From the NCBI GenBank assembly GCA_964418595.1, contig CAYQMF010000004.1, forward strand, positions 53,821-117,820: a DNA stretch of 64,000 nucleotides, given 5' to 3'. The notes beneath the pieces were generated by a model. The model saw only the letters and a program-made list of their open reading frames with translations, searched no databases and had not been told where the DNA came from. This stretch comes from CAYQMF01 sp964418595. Lineage in GTDB: Bacteria > Planctomycetota > UBA1135 > UBA2386. Position numbers and translations under genes: made by a program. Shown here in pieces: positions 17,429-25,970 of the stretch; the stretch's first letter is position 1, and each line of letters begins with the position of its first letter.

Positions 17429-18781
17429 ATGCGCTGGCGCGGCGATCTCGTCGCGCTCCTCGCGCTCGCGCTCGGCGCGCGCGCGCTCGTTGCAGCCCGC
17501 ACCTGCGTTCCGGGGCGCGACGGCGCCACCTACCTGTGGATGGCGGAACGGATCGCCGCGGGCGACCTGGGCGCGGCGTTCGACACGGTGTTCCATCCGC
17601 TGTATCCGCTCCTCGTCGGTGGCCTGCTCGCGGCGGTGCCGGGGCTGGACACGATGGTCGCCGGACAGATGGTCGCGAGCGGTTGCGCGGCGCTGGCCGT
17701 GGTGCCGCTGTGGGCGCTGACGGCGCACCGGTTCGGGCGCGTGGCGGGGTTGGCCTGCGGGCTCTGCTACGCGCTCGGTCTCTGGGCGAGCCGCTACCCC
17801 GCGGAGTGCCTGTCGGAGGGGACGTTCTATCTGGCGGTCGCGACGTGGGCGTTCGCCCTGCTCGGGGCGCGCATCCGCCCGAACGCCGCGGGGCTCGCCG
17901 TGGCGATCGCGTTTGCGACCCGACCGGAAGGGCTCGTCCTGCTGCTCGCGGGTGCCGTGTTCCTGGTGCGCGGTCGCGTTCCTGGCGCGGTGCGCTTCGT
18001 CGTGCTCGGCGCGGGTGGGGTCGCGCTGCTGCCGCTCGCCTACGCGTACCACGGGCACGGGCTTTCCCTCACGCCCAAGGTCGCGTTCAACCTGGAGGTG
18101 GGGATCGGCGCTGCCGACGCGCCGATCACCTACTACGTGCGCCACTTGGTGGGCGCACTCGGCGTGGGGTTCGAGGCGATCGGCTACCTCGTCTTGCCAC
18201 TCGCGGTCGCCGGCGGCGTACGCGCGTGGCGGGTGCGCGAAGGACGCTGGGTCGTTGCGATGCTGGTGCTGCCCCTCGCGGCGCAACTCATCGTCATTCC
18301 GCTCCTGCGCACCTACCTGCGCTTCCTCTCGGGGTTCGGTGTCCTCGTACTCCCCCTCGCCGGCGCCGCGCTGGCCGCGAACCACCACTTCGTGCGGCGC
18401 TGGCGCTGGATCCTGCTGACGGCGGCGCTCACGCCCGATGTCGTGCGTCTCCCGTTCGCGCGTGGGGGGGACAGGCGGGTCGAGCGTGAACTCGGCGAAC
18501 ACCTGCGCCCGCAACTCGGCTCCGACCGATTCATCGCCACCGAAATGCCGCGCCTCGAGTTCTTCGCTGGGCAAAGGCCCGGGCCGCCGCGACCGATCGC
18601 GCCTGCCGAGGTCCTCGCGCGGTGTCGCGATGCACGCACGCGCTTCGCCGTCGTCGTTGCGGCGCGAACCGAAGTGTCGGAGCGGGACCTCGAGGCGCTC
18701 GGCTTCTCGCCACTTTCCTTGCCATCGCGCTTGTCGACGCTGGCGCGAGAGCGAGGGCTTCTGGTATATCACCGCCCGTAG
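17429..18781 (+). CDS. Membrane glycosyltransferase, GT39/ArnT-like
   Basis: 450 residues, about nine to ten membrane helices in residues 8-340 and a soluble tail. The first extracytoplasmic loop has GRDGATYLWMAERI, matching the (R/E)D-containing loop that carries the catalytic Asp of PMT/ArnT-like enzymes. Expected to move a sugar from a polyprenyl-phosphate donor to lipid or protein outside the membrane. Start ATG directly follows the stop of the FGE gene. The soluble C-terminus (TARTEVSERDLEALGFSPLSL) is short. Acceptor unknown. Confidence 0.7.
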   Translation: MRWRGDLVALLALALGARALVAARTCVPGRDGATYLWMAERIAAGDLGAAFDTVFHPLYPLLVGGLLAAVPGLDTMVAGQMVASGCAALAVVPLWALTAHRFGRVAGLACGLCYALGLWASRYPAECLSEGTFYLAVATWAFALLGARIRPNAAGLAVAIAFATRPEGLVLLLAGAVFLVRGRVPGAVRFVVLGAGGVALLPLAYAYHGHGLSLTPKVAFNLEVGIGAADAPITYYVRHLVGALGVGFEAIGYLVLPLAVAGGVRAWRVREGRWVVAMLVLPLAAQLIVIPLLRTYLRFLSGFGVLVLPLAGAALAANHHFVRRWRWILLTAALTPDVVRLPFARGGDRRVERELGEHLRPQLGSDRFIATEMPRLEFFAGQRPGPPRPIAPAEVLARCRDARTRFAVVVAARTEVSERDLEALGFSPLSLPSRLSTLARERGLLVYHRP

Positions 18782-18803
18782 AACAGCAGGTGGGCGGCTC
18801 GCT

Positions 18804-19157
18804 GTGACGTATGACACGCAAAACGTGTTCGCGAAGATCCTTCGCAAGGAGGTACCCGCGACCGTCGTGTACGAAGACGAGCAGTGTCTCGCCTTCCGCG
18901 ACATCGCGCCCGCGGCGCCCACCCACGTGCTCCTGATCCCGAAGGCCCAACTCGCGACGTTGCACGATGCGAGCCAGGCGCAGCGAGTCCTGCTCGGTCA
19001 CCTGCTGTGGGCTGCGGGTGAGGTCGCGCGCCGCCTCGGTCTCGTCGACGGCGGCTATCGCGTCGTCATCAACGACGGCGCAGGCGCACAACAGACGGTC
19101 TTCCATCTGCACCTGCACGTGCTCGCAGGTCGTTCCTTCTCCTGGCCACCCGGATGA
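18804..19157 (+). CDS. HIT-family nucleotide-binding protein
   Basis: 117 residues from GTG 18804. Typical HIT protein: NVFAKILRKEVPATVVYED at the N-terminus, HVLLIPK in the middle and the catalytic His triad H101-L-H103-L-H105-V-L. Members hydrolyse dinucleoside polyphosphates or AMP-X phosphoramidates. The GTG start is supported by family length; a nearby ATG at 18811 is out of frame. The next gene overlaps by ATGA. Confidence 0.93.
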   Translation: MTYDTQNVFAKILRKEVPATVVYEDEQCLAFRDIAPAAPTHVLLIPKAQLATLHDASQAQRVLLGHLLWAAGEVARRLGLVDGGYRVVINDGAGAQQTVFHLHLHVLAGRSFSWPPG

Positions 19158-20959
19158 GGCGAGACGATCCCGCGAGCCATGCCGACGTGTTCCTCCTGCC
19201 GCTCGCCGTGGCGGAGCCAGAGCGCGTGTCGTCGGCCGGGATCGATCCCTGGGTGCTGGCGCGCCGGATCCCCGACTTCCTCCACCAGTTGCTCAACGAT
19301 GGGCAGCTCGGTCCGACCGGGATGGTGGAGATCCAGTCGCCCGCCGACGAGAAGCCCGTGGGCTGGGCGATGCTTCACGAAGTGCCGGATGCCGACGATG
19401 CCTTCGACCTCATTCCGGAGGGCGAGTCGGCGCGCGCGGTGATGGTGGGGTCGCTCGCGTGCCCGGACGGCGCGCTGGCCGTGCAGCTGAGGGTGTACTT
19501 CGCCGACGACGTCGGCGCCGAAGTCTCCTCTGCCGTGGCGGGGCTGATTCCTCTCGACGACCCGGTGCCCGCCTTGCGCCGCATGGCGGAGCGCGTCGCC
19601 CGTCTGCTGGACCTCGCAGCGCCGACGCCGGCGCCCGGGCTGCTCACCCACCACGGCGACGCGTTCTTCGCCTACCTCTCGGGCCTCGACGGGGCGGCGG
19701 TGCTGAGCGGGGATCTGGACGTGCAGACGGGGGTGGAACCCAAGGCCCTGCTGCAGCCCCTGGTCGAGGCCGTCCGCCTCGACCCGGCGTTCGGTCTGGC
19801 GCTGCGCACGTTGCACAGTGCCGCGCTCGTCGCGGTCGAGGCCGGCGAGCTGGACGCGGCCTGCGGGATCGCGGTGGTCGATCAGTGTCTCGCCGCGTTG
19901 CCACGCGATGGCGAGGGCTGTGTGGCGATCGCCGAGCATCTGGCCACCAACGGCGATCACCCGCGCGCGGTGCTGTGGTTGCAGCACGCGGTACGACTGG
20001 AACCGCCGCCGCCCCGGGGTCTCGAGAGCCTCGGCATCGTGATGGCGAACCGCGGTGACACCGGGGCGGCTCGCCGGCTCTGGCTCAAGGGGCTCGAACA
20101 GGACGGCCATCCGGACTTCTTCGCACACCTGGCGCGGCTGTCGTTCGCGCACGGCGACGACCAGGACGCGTGGGAGAAGGTCATGCACGGCCTGCGCCGG
20201 ATCCGCGACCGCGCGTCGCGCCCCACCGAGTGGGACGACGACGGGCGCGGTTCAGGCGTGCTGCTCTCCTACCTGACCGAGCACCTCGGTGAGCGGCGAC
20301 CGACGCGCGTGGTGCTGGCGACCCTGCGCGAGCTGTGCGGCCTGCTCAGCGACTGCGAGGACCGTGTCGCGCTCGGCCTGTGCCTGCTCGAACTCGGCAA
20401 GCGCGCCGAGGCGGAGGCCGAGCTGCGGGCGGGTCTTGCGGGCGAACTCGAGCCGAGTACGCGGGACCGCGCGCTGCGCGGGATCCTGCGCCTGCGCGTG
20501 CGCGGGTTCGAACGACGCTTCAGCAAGGCGGTCGACGCGGTGATGCGACGGCGCGTGCCGCGTGCGGCCCTCGCCGAGTTGCAACGCATCCAGGCCTCCG
20601 AGCCTGGCTACTGGCCCGCCACCTACTACGCCGGCGTCGCGCAGCGCCGCCTCGGGCGGGAGGAGACGGCGCTCGATCTCATGGCCGATGTCCTGCGCTG
20701 CCGGCCCGGGCAGCCCGATGCCCTCGTGGAGATGGCGTATCTCTTCGACCGGCGTGGCAACCCCAAGCGCGCTCTCGAGTGCATCGACGACGCGCTGGCG
20801 GCGCGGCCGGCGGATCCGCACCTGCTGGGAAGGCGCGCGCTGTACCAGCACCGGCTGGGACGCGCGGTCCAGGCCCGCGAGTCGCTGCACGCCGCGCTGC
20901 AGCGCGGCGAGGCCGATCCGGAACTCGAAGAGATCCGCCGCCTCATCCTGCGCGCGTGA
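19154..20959 (+). CDS. TPR-repeat protein
   Basis: 601 residues, no signal peptide or membrane segment. N-terminal ~150 residues are an unrecognised alpha/beta domain (VFLLPLAVAEPERV ... LAVQLRVYFADD). From ~175 on it is helical with degenerate TPR/Sel1-like repeats, clearest in the C-terminus (YAGVAQRRLGREETALDLMADVL; LVEMAYLFDRRGNPKRALECI). Likely a scaffold or interaction protein in the cytoplasm. It overlaps the HIT gene upstream (ATGA) and a membrane glycosyltransferase downstream (GTGA), so the three are translated together. Confidence 0.75.
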   Translation: MRRDDPASHADVFLLPLAVAEPERVSSAGIDPWVLARRIPDFLHQLLNDGQLGPTGMVEIQSPADEKPVGWAMLHEVPDADDAFDLIPEGESARAVMVGSLACPDGALAVQLRVYFADDVGAEVSSAVAGLIPLDDPVPALRRMAERVARLLDLAAPTPAPGLLTHHGDAFFAYLSGLDGAAVLSGDLDVQTGVEPKALLQPLVEAVRLDPAFGLALRTLHSAALVAVEAGELDAACGIAVVDQCLAALPRDGEGCVAIAEHLATNGDHPRAVLWLQHAVRLEPPPPRGLESLGIVMANRGDTGAARRLWLKGLEQDGHPDFFAHLARLSFAHGDDQDAWEKVMHGLRRIRDRASRPTEWDDDGRGSGVLLSYLTEHLGERRPTRVVLATLRELCGLLSDCEDRVALGLCLLELGKRAEAEAELRAGLAGELEPSTRDRALRGILRLRVRGFERRFSKAVDAVMRRRVPRAALAELQRIQASEPGYWPATYYAGVAQRRLGREETALDLMADVLRCRPGQPDALVEMAYLFDRRGNPKRALECIDDALAARPADPHLLGRRALYQHRLGRAVQARESLHAALQRGEADPELEEIRRLILRA

Positions 20960-22509
20960 CGGCGCGGTGGTGGTTGGTGGTGGTGATCGCGGGTGCCGTG
21001 ATCCTTCGCCTCGCGACGGCGGGTCGGCTGCCGCTGTCCGGCGACGAGGCTTACCACTGGGAGTGGTCGCGGCACCTGGCTGGCGCCTACTACGACCATC
21101 CGGGCATGACGGCGTGGGGCATCTGGCTCGCCACGACGCTGCTGCCGGACGCAGGTGAACTGGCAGTGCGCCTGCCGGCGATCGTGAGCTCTGCGGTCGC
21201 GGCGCTGCTTGCGTGCGGGCTGGCGCGCGACGTGGCGCGCTCGTCGCAGGACACCCGCGACCCGGCGAGCATCGACCGCGCCGGACTTCTCGCCGCGATC
21301 CTGGTGTCCCTCGTGCCACTGCCGGCCGCGCTCGCGGTCTACATGAGCACCGATGCCCCGCTCGTGCCGGTGTGCATCGGGTTCGGTTGGGCCGCGTTCG
21401 CCGTGGCCCAGCGTGGTCGGAGGCGCGCGTGGTGCGGGCTCGGTCTCGCCCTGGGTCTCGCGCTCTCGACCAAGTTCCTGGTCGTGCCGCTCGTGCTGGG
21501 TGCCGCCGGGTGGTTCGTGTGCAGCCCGGTCGGGCGGTGCCGACTGCGCGGCGTCGGGCCGTGGGCAGCGCTGCTCCTGGCGGCGCTCGCCAGCGCACCG
21601 GTCTGGTGGTGGAACGCGACTCACGACTGGATGACGATCCGGTTCAACTTCGTGATCCGGCAACAGGATCAACCGCGATCGCTGCTCGAGCCACTCGCGT
21701 TCGTCGGCGCCCAACTCGCGGTCATCACTCCCGGGGTCGCGTTGCTCGCGGTGGTGGCCCTCGGCAGGGCGACGAAAGCGACGGTCGCCGGCGCACGCCT
21801 GCTCGCCTGGATGGGTTCGTTCACCCTCGTTGCCTTCCTGGTCGTGAGTCTTCGCCGCGAAGTCGGCGTGCACTGGACGATGCCGGGATGGGGCATCGCC
21901 CTGGTCGTTCTCGCCGTGCCCCTGGCGCAGGGCGCTGCGTGGACGAAGACAGCGTGGGCGCGGTTCGCGTGGCGCAGCTCGGTCCTGATGAGCGTGGTGG
22001 CGGTGGCGGTGGCGCACGCCTTCGCCCTGGCGCCCGCCTGGTTCGCGCGTCAGGACATCGTCGCCGGTCAGCCCGCGAAGGTGGCCCGCCACCTGTCCGG
22101 TTGGTCGGAGGTCGGGCGCGTACTGGATGCACGCCTCGCGGCCGTGCGCGAGTCGCAACGCGGCGAGGGTCGGGAGCGCGGCGTGTTCGCGCTCTCCGAC
22201 CAGTACGGCGTGGCGGCGGCGCTGGCCTTCTACGCGCCGAGCCACCCGCGCGTACATCTGTGGAGCCAGGCGCGCCACGGGCGCAACTACGAGTTCTGGG
22301 ACGACTGGAGCGCGCTCTCCGGGCAGGACGCGGTCCTGATCTGCAAGCGGCCCGTGTCGGACCAACTGGCGGCGATGCTCGCGGCGCGGTTCGCCGTCGT
22401 CGAACCCGCGGTCGGGATCCCGGTGGAGTACGCGGCGGGGACCGCCGTCGGGTTCTGGGTCGTGATCGCTCGCGGCTTCGACGGCGGCAGGCCCTACCCG
22501 CCGCCCTGA
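20956..22509 (+). CDS. Membrane glycosyltransferase, ArnT/PMT_2 family
   Basis: 517 residues from GTG 20956. Multi-helix membrane protein with the PMT_2 signature loop GDEAYHWEWSRHLAGAYYDHPG near residues 28-50, in which the Asp/Glu of GDE is the catalytic carboxylate. Further landmarks: STDAPLV, ALGLALSTKFLVV and the HWTMPGWG loop. It probably transfers a sugar from a polyprenyl-phosphate carrier. A soluble tail (residues ~360-517) includes SDQYGVAAALAFY. Second such enzyme in this operon-like run, but not a close copy of the one at 17429. Confidence 0.8.
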   Translation: MTARWWLVVVIAGAVILRLATAGRLPLSGDEAYHWEWSRHLAGAYYDHPGMTAWGIWLATTLLPDAGELAVRLPAIVSSAVAALLACGLARDVARSSQDTRDPASIDRAGLLAAILVSLVPLPAALAVYMSTDAPLVPVCIGFGWAAFAVAQRGRRRAWCGLGLALGLALSTKFLVVPLVLGAAGWFVCSPVGRCRLRGVGPWAALLLAALASAPVWWWNATHDWMTIRFNFVIRQQDQPRSLLEPLAFVGAQLAVITPGVALLAVVALGRATKATVAGARLLAWMGSFTLVAFLVVSLRREVGVHWTMPGWGIALVVLAVPLAQGAAWTKTAWARFAWRSSVLMSVVAVAVAHAFALAPAWFARQDIVAGQPAKVARHLSGWSEVGRVLDARLAAVRESQRGEGRERGVFALSDQYGVAAALAFYAPSHPRVHLWSQARHGRNYEFWDDWSALSGQDAVLICKRPVSDQLAAMLAARFAVVEPAVGIPVEYAAGTAVGFWVVIARGFDGGRPYPPP

Positions 22510-22524
22510 TCTTCTGTCTGCATG

Positions 22525-22541
22525 CCTCGCGGCGCGCGAGG
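22525..22541. terminator. Short hairpin between convergent genes
   Basis: CCTCGCG (22525-22531) pairs with CGCGAGG (22535-22541) around GCG, between stops at 22509 and 22574. Confidence 0.35.
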
Positions 22542-22573
22542 ACGCTGCTGCTGCGAGCGCGACCGGGCTGCGC

Positions 22574-23737
22574 CTACTTCGGGGGTGTCGAGGGATCGCT
22601 GGCGTGCAGGTCCGGCTGGCGCGGATCGAGGATCCAGCCGAGCTTCGCCGTGGCCAGCCATTCGTGCACCGTCGTGATCGGGGTGCACAGGCCCATGTGC
22701 GGGATCACCACGGGTGCGCCCTTGCCGTGCGTGTAGATCTTCGAGAACACACCGACCAGCTCGCACGTGTCGGCGAGGTAGATGCCGCCGCCGGAGTTCC
22801 CGAAGTACGTCGGGGCGTTGATCATCCAGTAGTTGGAGTTGTTGAGCTGGTTCTTGAGGCTGCTGATCGCGCCGGCGCTCGGGACAGGGTCGTTGCCGAG
22901 GGGGCAGCCCACGGCGTAGATCGGCTCCCACACCTCGACGCGGGACGCGGCGCTCTTCGGCAGGACCCGGGCCACGTTCTCGAAGCGGTCCGTCGTGCGC
23001 AGCTTGAGCAGGGCCGAGTCGATGCGCGGCTCGCTGAGGATCATGTCGCCGCGGACGTCCTTGCGCGCGCCGTCGGGCAGGTAGATGGTGACCACCACGC
23101 CGTTGGTGCGCGCGCTCGGCGTGTCGGCGAGGATGTTGCGGACGACGTGGTGCGCGGTGAGCACGTAGGTCTCGACCGTGCCGTCCTTGGGGTTCTGGCC
23201 GGAGAACACCAGCGTGCCGGAGCCGACGGTGTCGTCGCCGTTGAGTTGCACGGTCGGCGCGATCATCGTGCGGGTGAGGGCACGATGGTCGGGCTCGAGC
23301 TTGCCCTTGACCTGCGCCAGTTCGCTGCGCGTCGCCTCCAGCGTCGACTGGGCCCGACGGTTGGTCGAGCGGAGTTCGTCGATGTAGGTGTCCATGAGCG
23401 AGCGCGTGCTCGTCATGTCCTGGGCGATCTGGCTCTTGAAGCGCGAGTGCTCGGCCTGCTCCCGCTGCAGTACCTCCTCCAGCTGCGTCGCGCGCGATCC
23501 GGTCTGGCTCGCCTCCGCGACGCGGACCTCGAGGTCCTTGACCTTGCGCGCCAGGTCCGCGATCTCCTCTGCGCCGCGACCCGCCTTGGGCTCCTTCTCG
23601 ATCGAGGCGCTGACCAGGGTCTTCAGCCGATGGACCTCACGGCTGTCGGCCTGGAGCCGGTCCACCTGACGGTGGAGGGATGCGATCAGGACCAGCAGGC
23701 CAAGACCGGCGGCAATCTCGAGGAGCGTGCGCTTCAT
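22574..23737 (-). CDS. Membrane-anchored trypsin-like serine protease with coiled-coil stalk
   Basis: 387 residues. A single N-terminal hydrophobic helix (residues 8-22) anchors the protein; residues 23-150 are a long heptad-rich coiled coil (VDRLQADSREVHRLK ... LEEVLQREQAEHSRFK). Residues 155-375 are an S1-family domain with H197 (LTAHHVV), D240 (RIDSALL) and S315 (GNSGGG). No PDZ domain is present, unlike DegP. The stalk suggests a trimer or spacer that holds the protease away from the membrane. It is monocistronic by spacing; the start ATG 23737 has no Shine-Dalgarno. Confidence 0.85.
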   Translation of the reverse strand: MKRTLLEIAAGLGLLVLIASLHRQVDRLQADSREVHRLKTLVSASIEKEPKAGRGAEEIADLARKVKDLEVRVAEASQTGSRATQLEEVLQREQAEHSRFKSQIAQDMTSTRSLMDTYIDELRSTNRRAQSTLEATRSELAQVKGKLEPDHRALTRTMIAPTVQLNGDDTVGSGTLVFSGQNPKDGTVETYVLTAHHVVRNILADTPSARTNGVVVTIYLPDGARKDVRGDMILSEPRIDSALLKLRTTDRFENVARVLPKSAASRVEVWEPIYAVGCPLGNDPVPSAGAISSLKNQLNNSNYWMINAPTYFGNSGGGIYLADTCELVGVFSKIYTHGKGAPVVIPHMGLCTPITTVHEWLATAKLGWILDPRQPDLHASDPSTPPK

Positions 23738-23863
23738 CGTTGCAAATCGCGTTGTGGTGCTTCCGACCCCCTGCCCGACGAGAGCGGATCGGCCCCGGAT
23801 CGGCGGCGAGTGAAGCCAAAGGAGCGGGCCGGCGGCGAGCTCTTCCGGCTCCGCGCGAGCCTC

Positions 23864-25882
23864 TCAGTCCGAGTCGGGGACGAGGGTGATGTCGAGAAAA
23901 CGATCGCCCGCGCGCAGCCGCTCGACGACGTCCATGCCGTCGCACACTCGCCCGACGACGGTCACCCTTCCCTGCAGGTCCGGGCGGGGCGCAAGCGTCA
24001 CGAACAGCTCGTCACCGTCGCAGTCGGGCACCACCGATGCGGTGCAGCCGACCATCCCGCTGTGAGACAACTGCACGGGGCCGCTCTCGCGTCGCAGCAG
24101 GTCTTCACACCGCGGCTGCAGTTGTGCGGGGTCGCCGAAGGTCACCATCGATGACGCGTGCGTGCGCACTCCGGCAGCGAAACGACCGGTGCGAATCCGG
24201 TCGATGAGACGGTGCACGTGTACGGGCGCGAGGGCGGCATCGAGGGCGAGGACGAAGGTGCCCGCCGTCGTCGCGATGCGCACGTGGGTGGGCCGCGCGA
24301 AGGTCGACCATGGCAGGTCGATCCCGAGCCGGAACGTGCGGGTATCGGACCACGGATCTCGCCGCTCTCCGCACAGCTCCTGCGCGGTGCGGCGGACCGC
24401 GGGGTCTTCGTCTGCGCGCAGGAGCGCGAGGTCGAGCGCAGGCGAGGACTCCCGCTCCGTGAGCGCGGCGATGGCCCGCATCAGCGCGATGCGGAGCATC
24501 GTGTCGGTGGTGGCGACGGCCGCGAGGCCTCGCGCCAGTCGCTCCACGCGCAACTGCGCGGCCTCTTCCGGCAGGAGAGCCGCGAGGATCCTGGCCGCCG
24601 CCGGGGCGTGCAGCTCGACGCGGGCGAGCGAGCTGCCCTCGAGTTCGCGGTGACGCCGCAGCAGCGCGACCCCGAGCGTCGCGCGCACCACGGGCGAGCG
24701 ATCGGCACGGGCCCGCGCCCACAGGTTTTCCGTCGCTGGGGACGACCCGGGCGCGGCCAGGGCCTGAACCGCCAGCGTCCGCTGCCGCACGTCGCGAGCC
24801 TCGAGGTGCTGTCGCAGGATGCGTGCCGCAGCGTCGGGCTGCAGGGCCGCGAAGGCGAAGAGCGCCGAGGCGTGCAGGCGTGGGTCGCGGCCGACCGCGG
24901 CACGTTCGAGCACGGCACCCGCGGCCCGCCGCGTCGCTGCCGACCAGGGAAACCGCGCCCAGCCCTGGGTCAGCACCGCGTCGCGGCCGAGCGCGACGTG
25001 CCGTGCCCCGGCATCGAAGAGGACCTGCTCGTCGGCGCGACGCGCATCCGCGTCGTCGCCGGCGAGCGCGACCAGTGCGTCCGCGGCAGCGCCCGCCAGC
25101 GCATCGTCGTCGTACCAGAGGTACGAGCGCAGGCGGGCCCGCTCGCGCGGCGTGAAGTTCCAGGTGCCTGGATGCCGCTGCAGCAGGGTGGCGAGTCCGC
25201 GCAGCCCAGCGAGCGTCACCGCGCGGCTGGCGCCGATGGGGGCCTGCAGCGCTGCGGCGGCCAGGGTCGCGCCGACGGCGCGCGGCTCGGCGAGGCCAGC
25301 CGCCATGAGCATCGCCGCCTGCGCCCGGGGCTCGGGCTCGCGCGCGCACGCTGCCGCCACGGTTGCGTCGATCTCCGGGTCACCCGCGAACGCCAGCCCC
25401 GTGCCGCACGCGGTCCGCACGCGCGGGTCGACGTCGTCGAGGCCGCGCACCAGGTCGGCGAGCATCGCGCGGTCGGCCGGTCGGCCGAACTGCCTGCCGA
25501 TCCCCCATGCCGCTGTCGCGCGCACTTCGGCGTCGGGGTCGGTTCGCAACGCGGTGCGGAGGGTCACAGAGGCGACGGACAGCGTGCCGAGCGCGAACGC
25601 GGCCCAGCGTCGCACCTCGACCTCCGGGTCGGAGGCCAGCGTGTGGGTGAGCGCGGGCGCGGCGTCCGTCGCACCGACGGTGCCCAGCGCGCGTGCGGCC
25701 CAGGCGCGCACGGTAGCGTTGACGTGGCCGAGGTGGCGTCGCAGGGCCGGGTTGCTGGCCTCGCGGCGATCCTGCAGGTCGAGGATCTCCTGCAGGAGGT
25801 GTTGGTCGAGCGGAGCCGAGCTGGCGCAGGCGCAGAGCGGCACCAGCAGCGCACCCAGCCATCGCCGGTTCGGGTCGGTCAC
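23864..25882 (-). CDS. HEAT-repeat lipoprotein with C-terminal cyclophilin-like domain
   Basis: 672 residues from GTG 25882. Lipoprotein-like N-terminus (LLVPLCACASS). Residues 45-500 are HEAT repeats (VNATVRAWAARALGTVG; EVEVRRWAAFALGTL and so on). Residues ~510-672 resemble a cyclophilin peptidyl-prolyl isomerase: THVRIATTAGTFVLALD, a VRTH Arg at the position of the catalytic Arg, FGDP, HSGMVG, DELFVTLAPRPDLQGRVTVVGRV. Substitutions around the catalytic loop mean activity is uncertain. A TATCGT -10 ends 6 bases before the GTG, supporting a leaderless start. Likely an envelope chaperone or scaffold. Confidence 0.82.
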   Translation of the reverse strand: MTDPNRRWLGALLVPLCACASSAPLDQHLLQEILDLQDRREASNPALRRHLGHVNATVRAWAARALGTVGATDAAPALTHTLASDPEVEVRRWAAFALGTLSVASVTLRTALRTDPDAEVRATAAWGIGRQFGRPADRAMLADLVRGLDDVDPRVRTACGTGLAFAGDPEIDATVAAACAREPEPRAQAAMLMAAGLAEPRAVGATLAAAALQAPIGASRAVTLAGLRGLATLLQRHPGTWNFTPRERARLRSYLWYDDDALAGAAADALVALAGDDADARRADEQVLFDAGARHVALGRDAVLTQGWARFPWSAATRRAAGAVLERAAVGRDPRLHASALFAFAALQPDAAARILRQHLEARDVRQRTLAVQALAAPGSSPATENLWARARADRSPVVRATLGVALLRRHRELEGSSLARVELHAPAAARILAALLPEEAAQLRVERLARGLAAVATTDTMLRIALMRAIAALTERESSPALDLALLRADEDPAVRRTAQELCGERRDPWSDTRTFRLGIDLPWSTFARPTHVRIATTAGTFVLALDAALAPVHVHRLIDRIRTGRFAAGVRTHASSMVTFGDPAQLQPRCEDLLRRESGPVQLSHSGMVGCTASVVPDCDGDELFVTLAPRPDLQGRVTVVGRVCDGMDVVERLRAGDRFLDITLVPDSD

Positions 25883-25888
25883 GCGGAC

Positions 25889-25894
25889 ACGATA
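25889..25894 (-). promoter_or_regulatory. -10 hexamer TATCGT, 6 bases before GTG 25882
   Basis: TAnnnT hexamer at leaderless distance; supports a GTG start for the HEAT-cyclophilin gene. Confidence 0.45.
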
Positions 25895-25949
25895 GCGCCG
25901 CCCGGCGGCCGGCGTCGCTCGCGTCCTCGCTCGCGGCGTCGCGCCGGCC

Positions 25950-25955
25950 TACACT
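25950..25955 (+). promoter_or_regulatory. -10 hexamer TACACT, 15 bases before ATG 25971
   Basis: GGCCTACACT occurs here and again upstream of the kinase gene at 36982, marking a recurrent promoter core. Confidence 0.45.
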
Positions 25956-25970
25956 CCGGGCCTTCGCCCC

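Noticed and set aside
25883..25970. FMN riboswitch upstream of ribBA
   Set aside because: Only 87 bases between divergent starts and the -10 lies 15 bases before ATG; no room for the RFN element.
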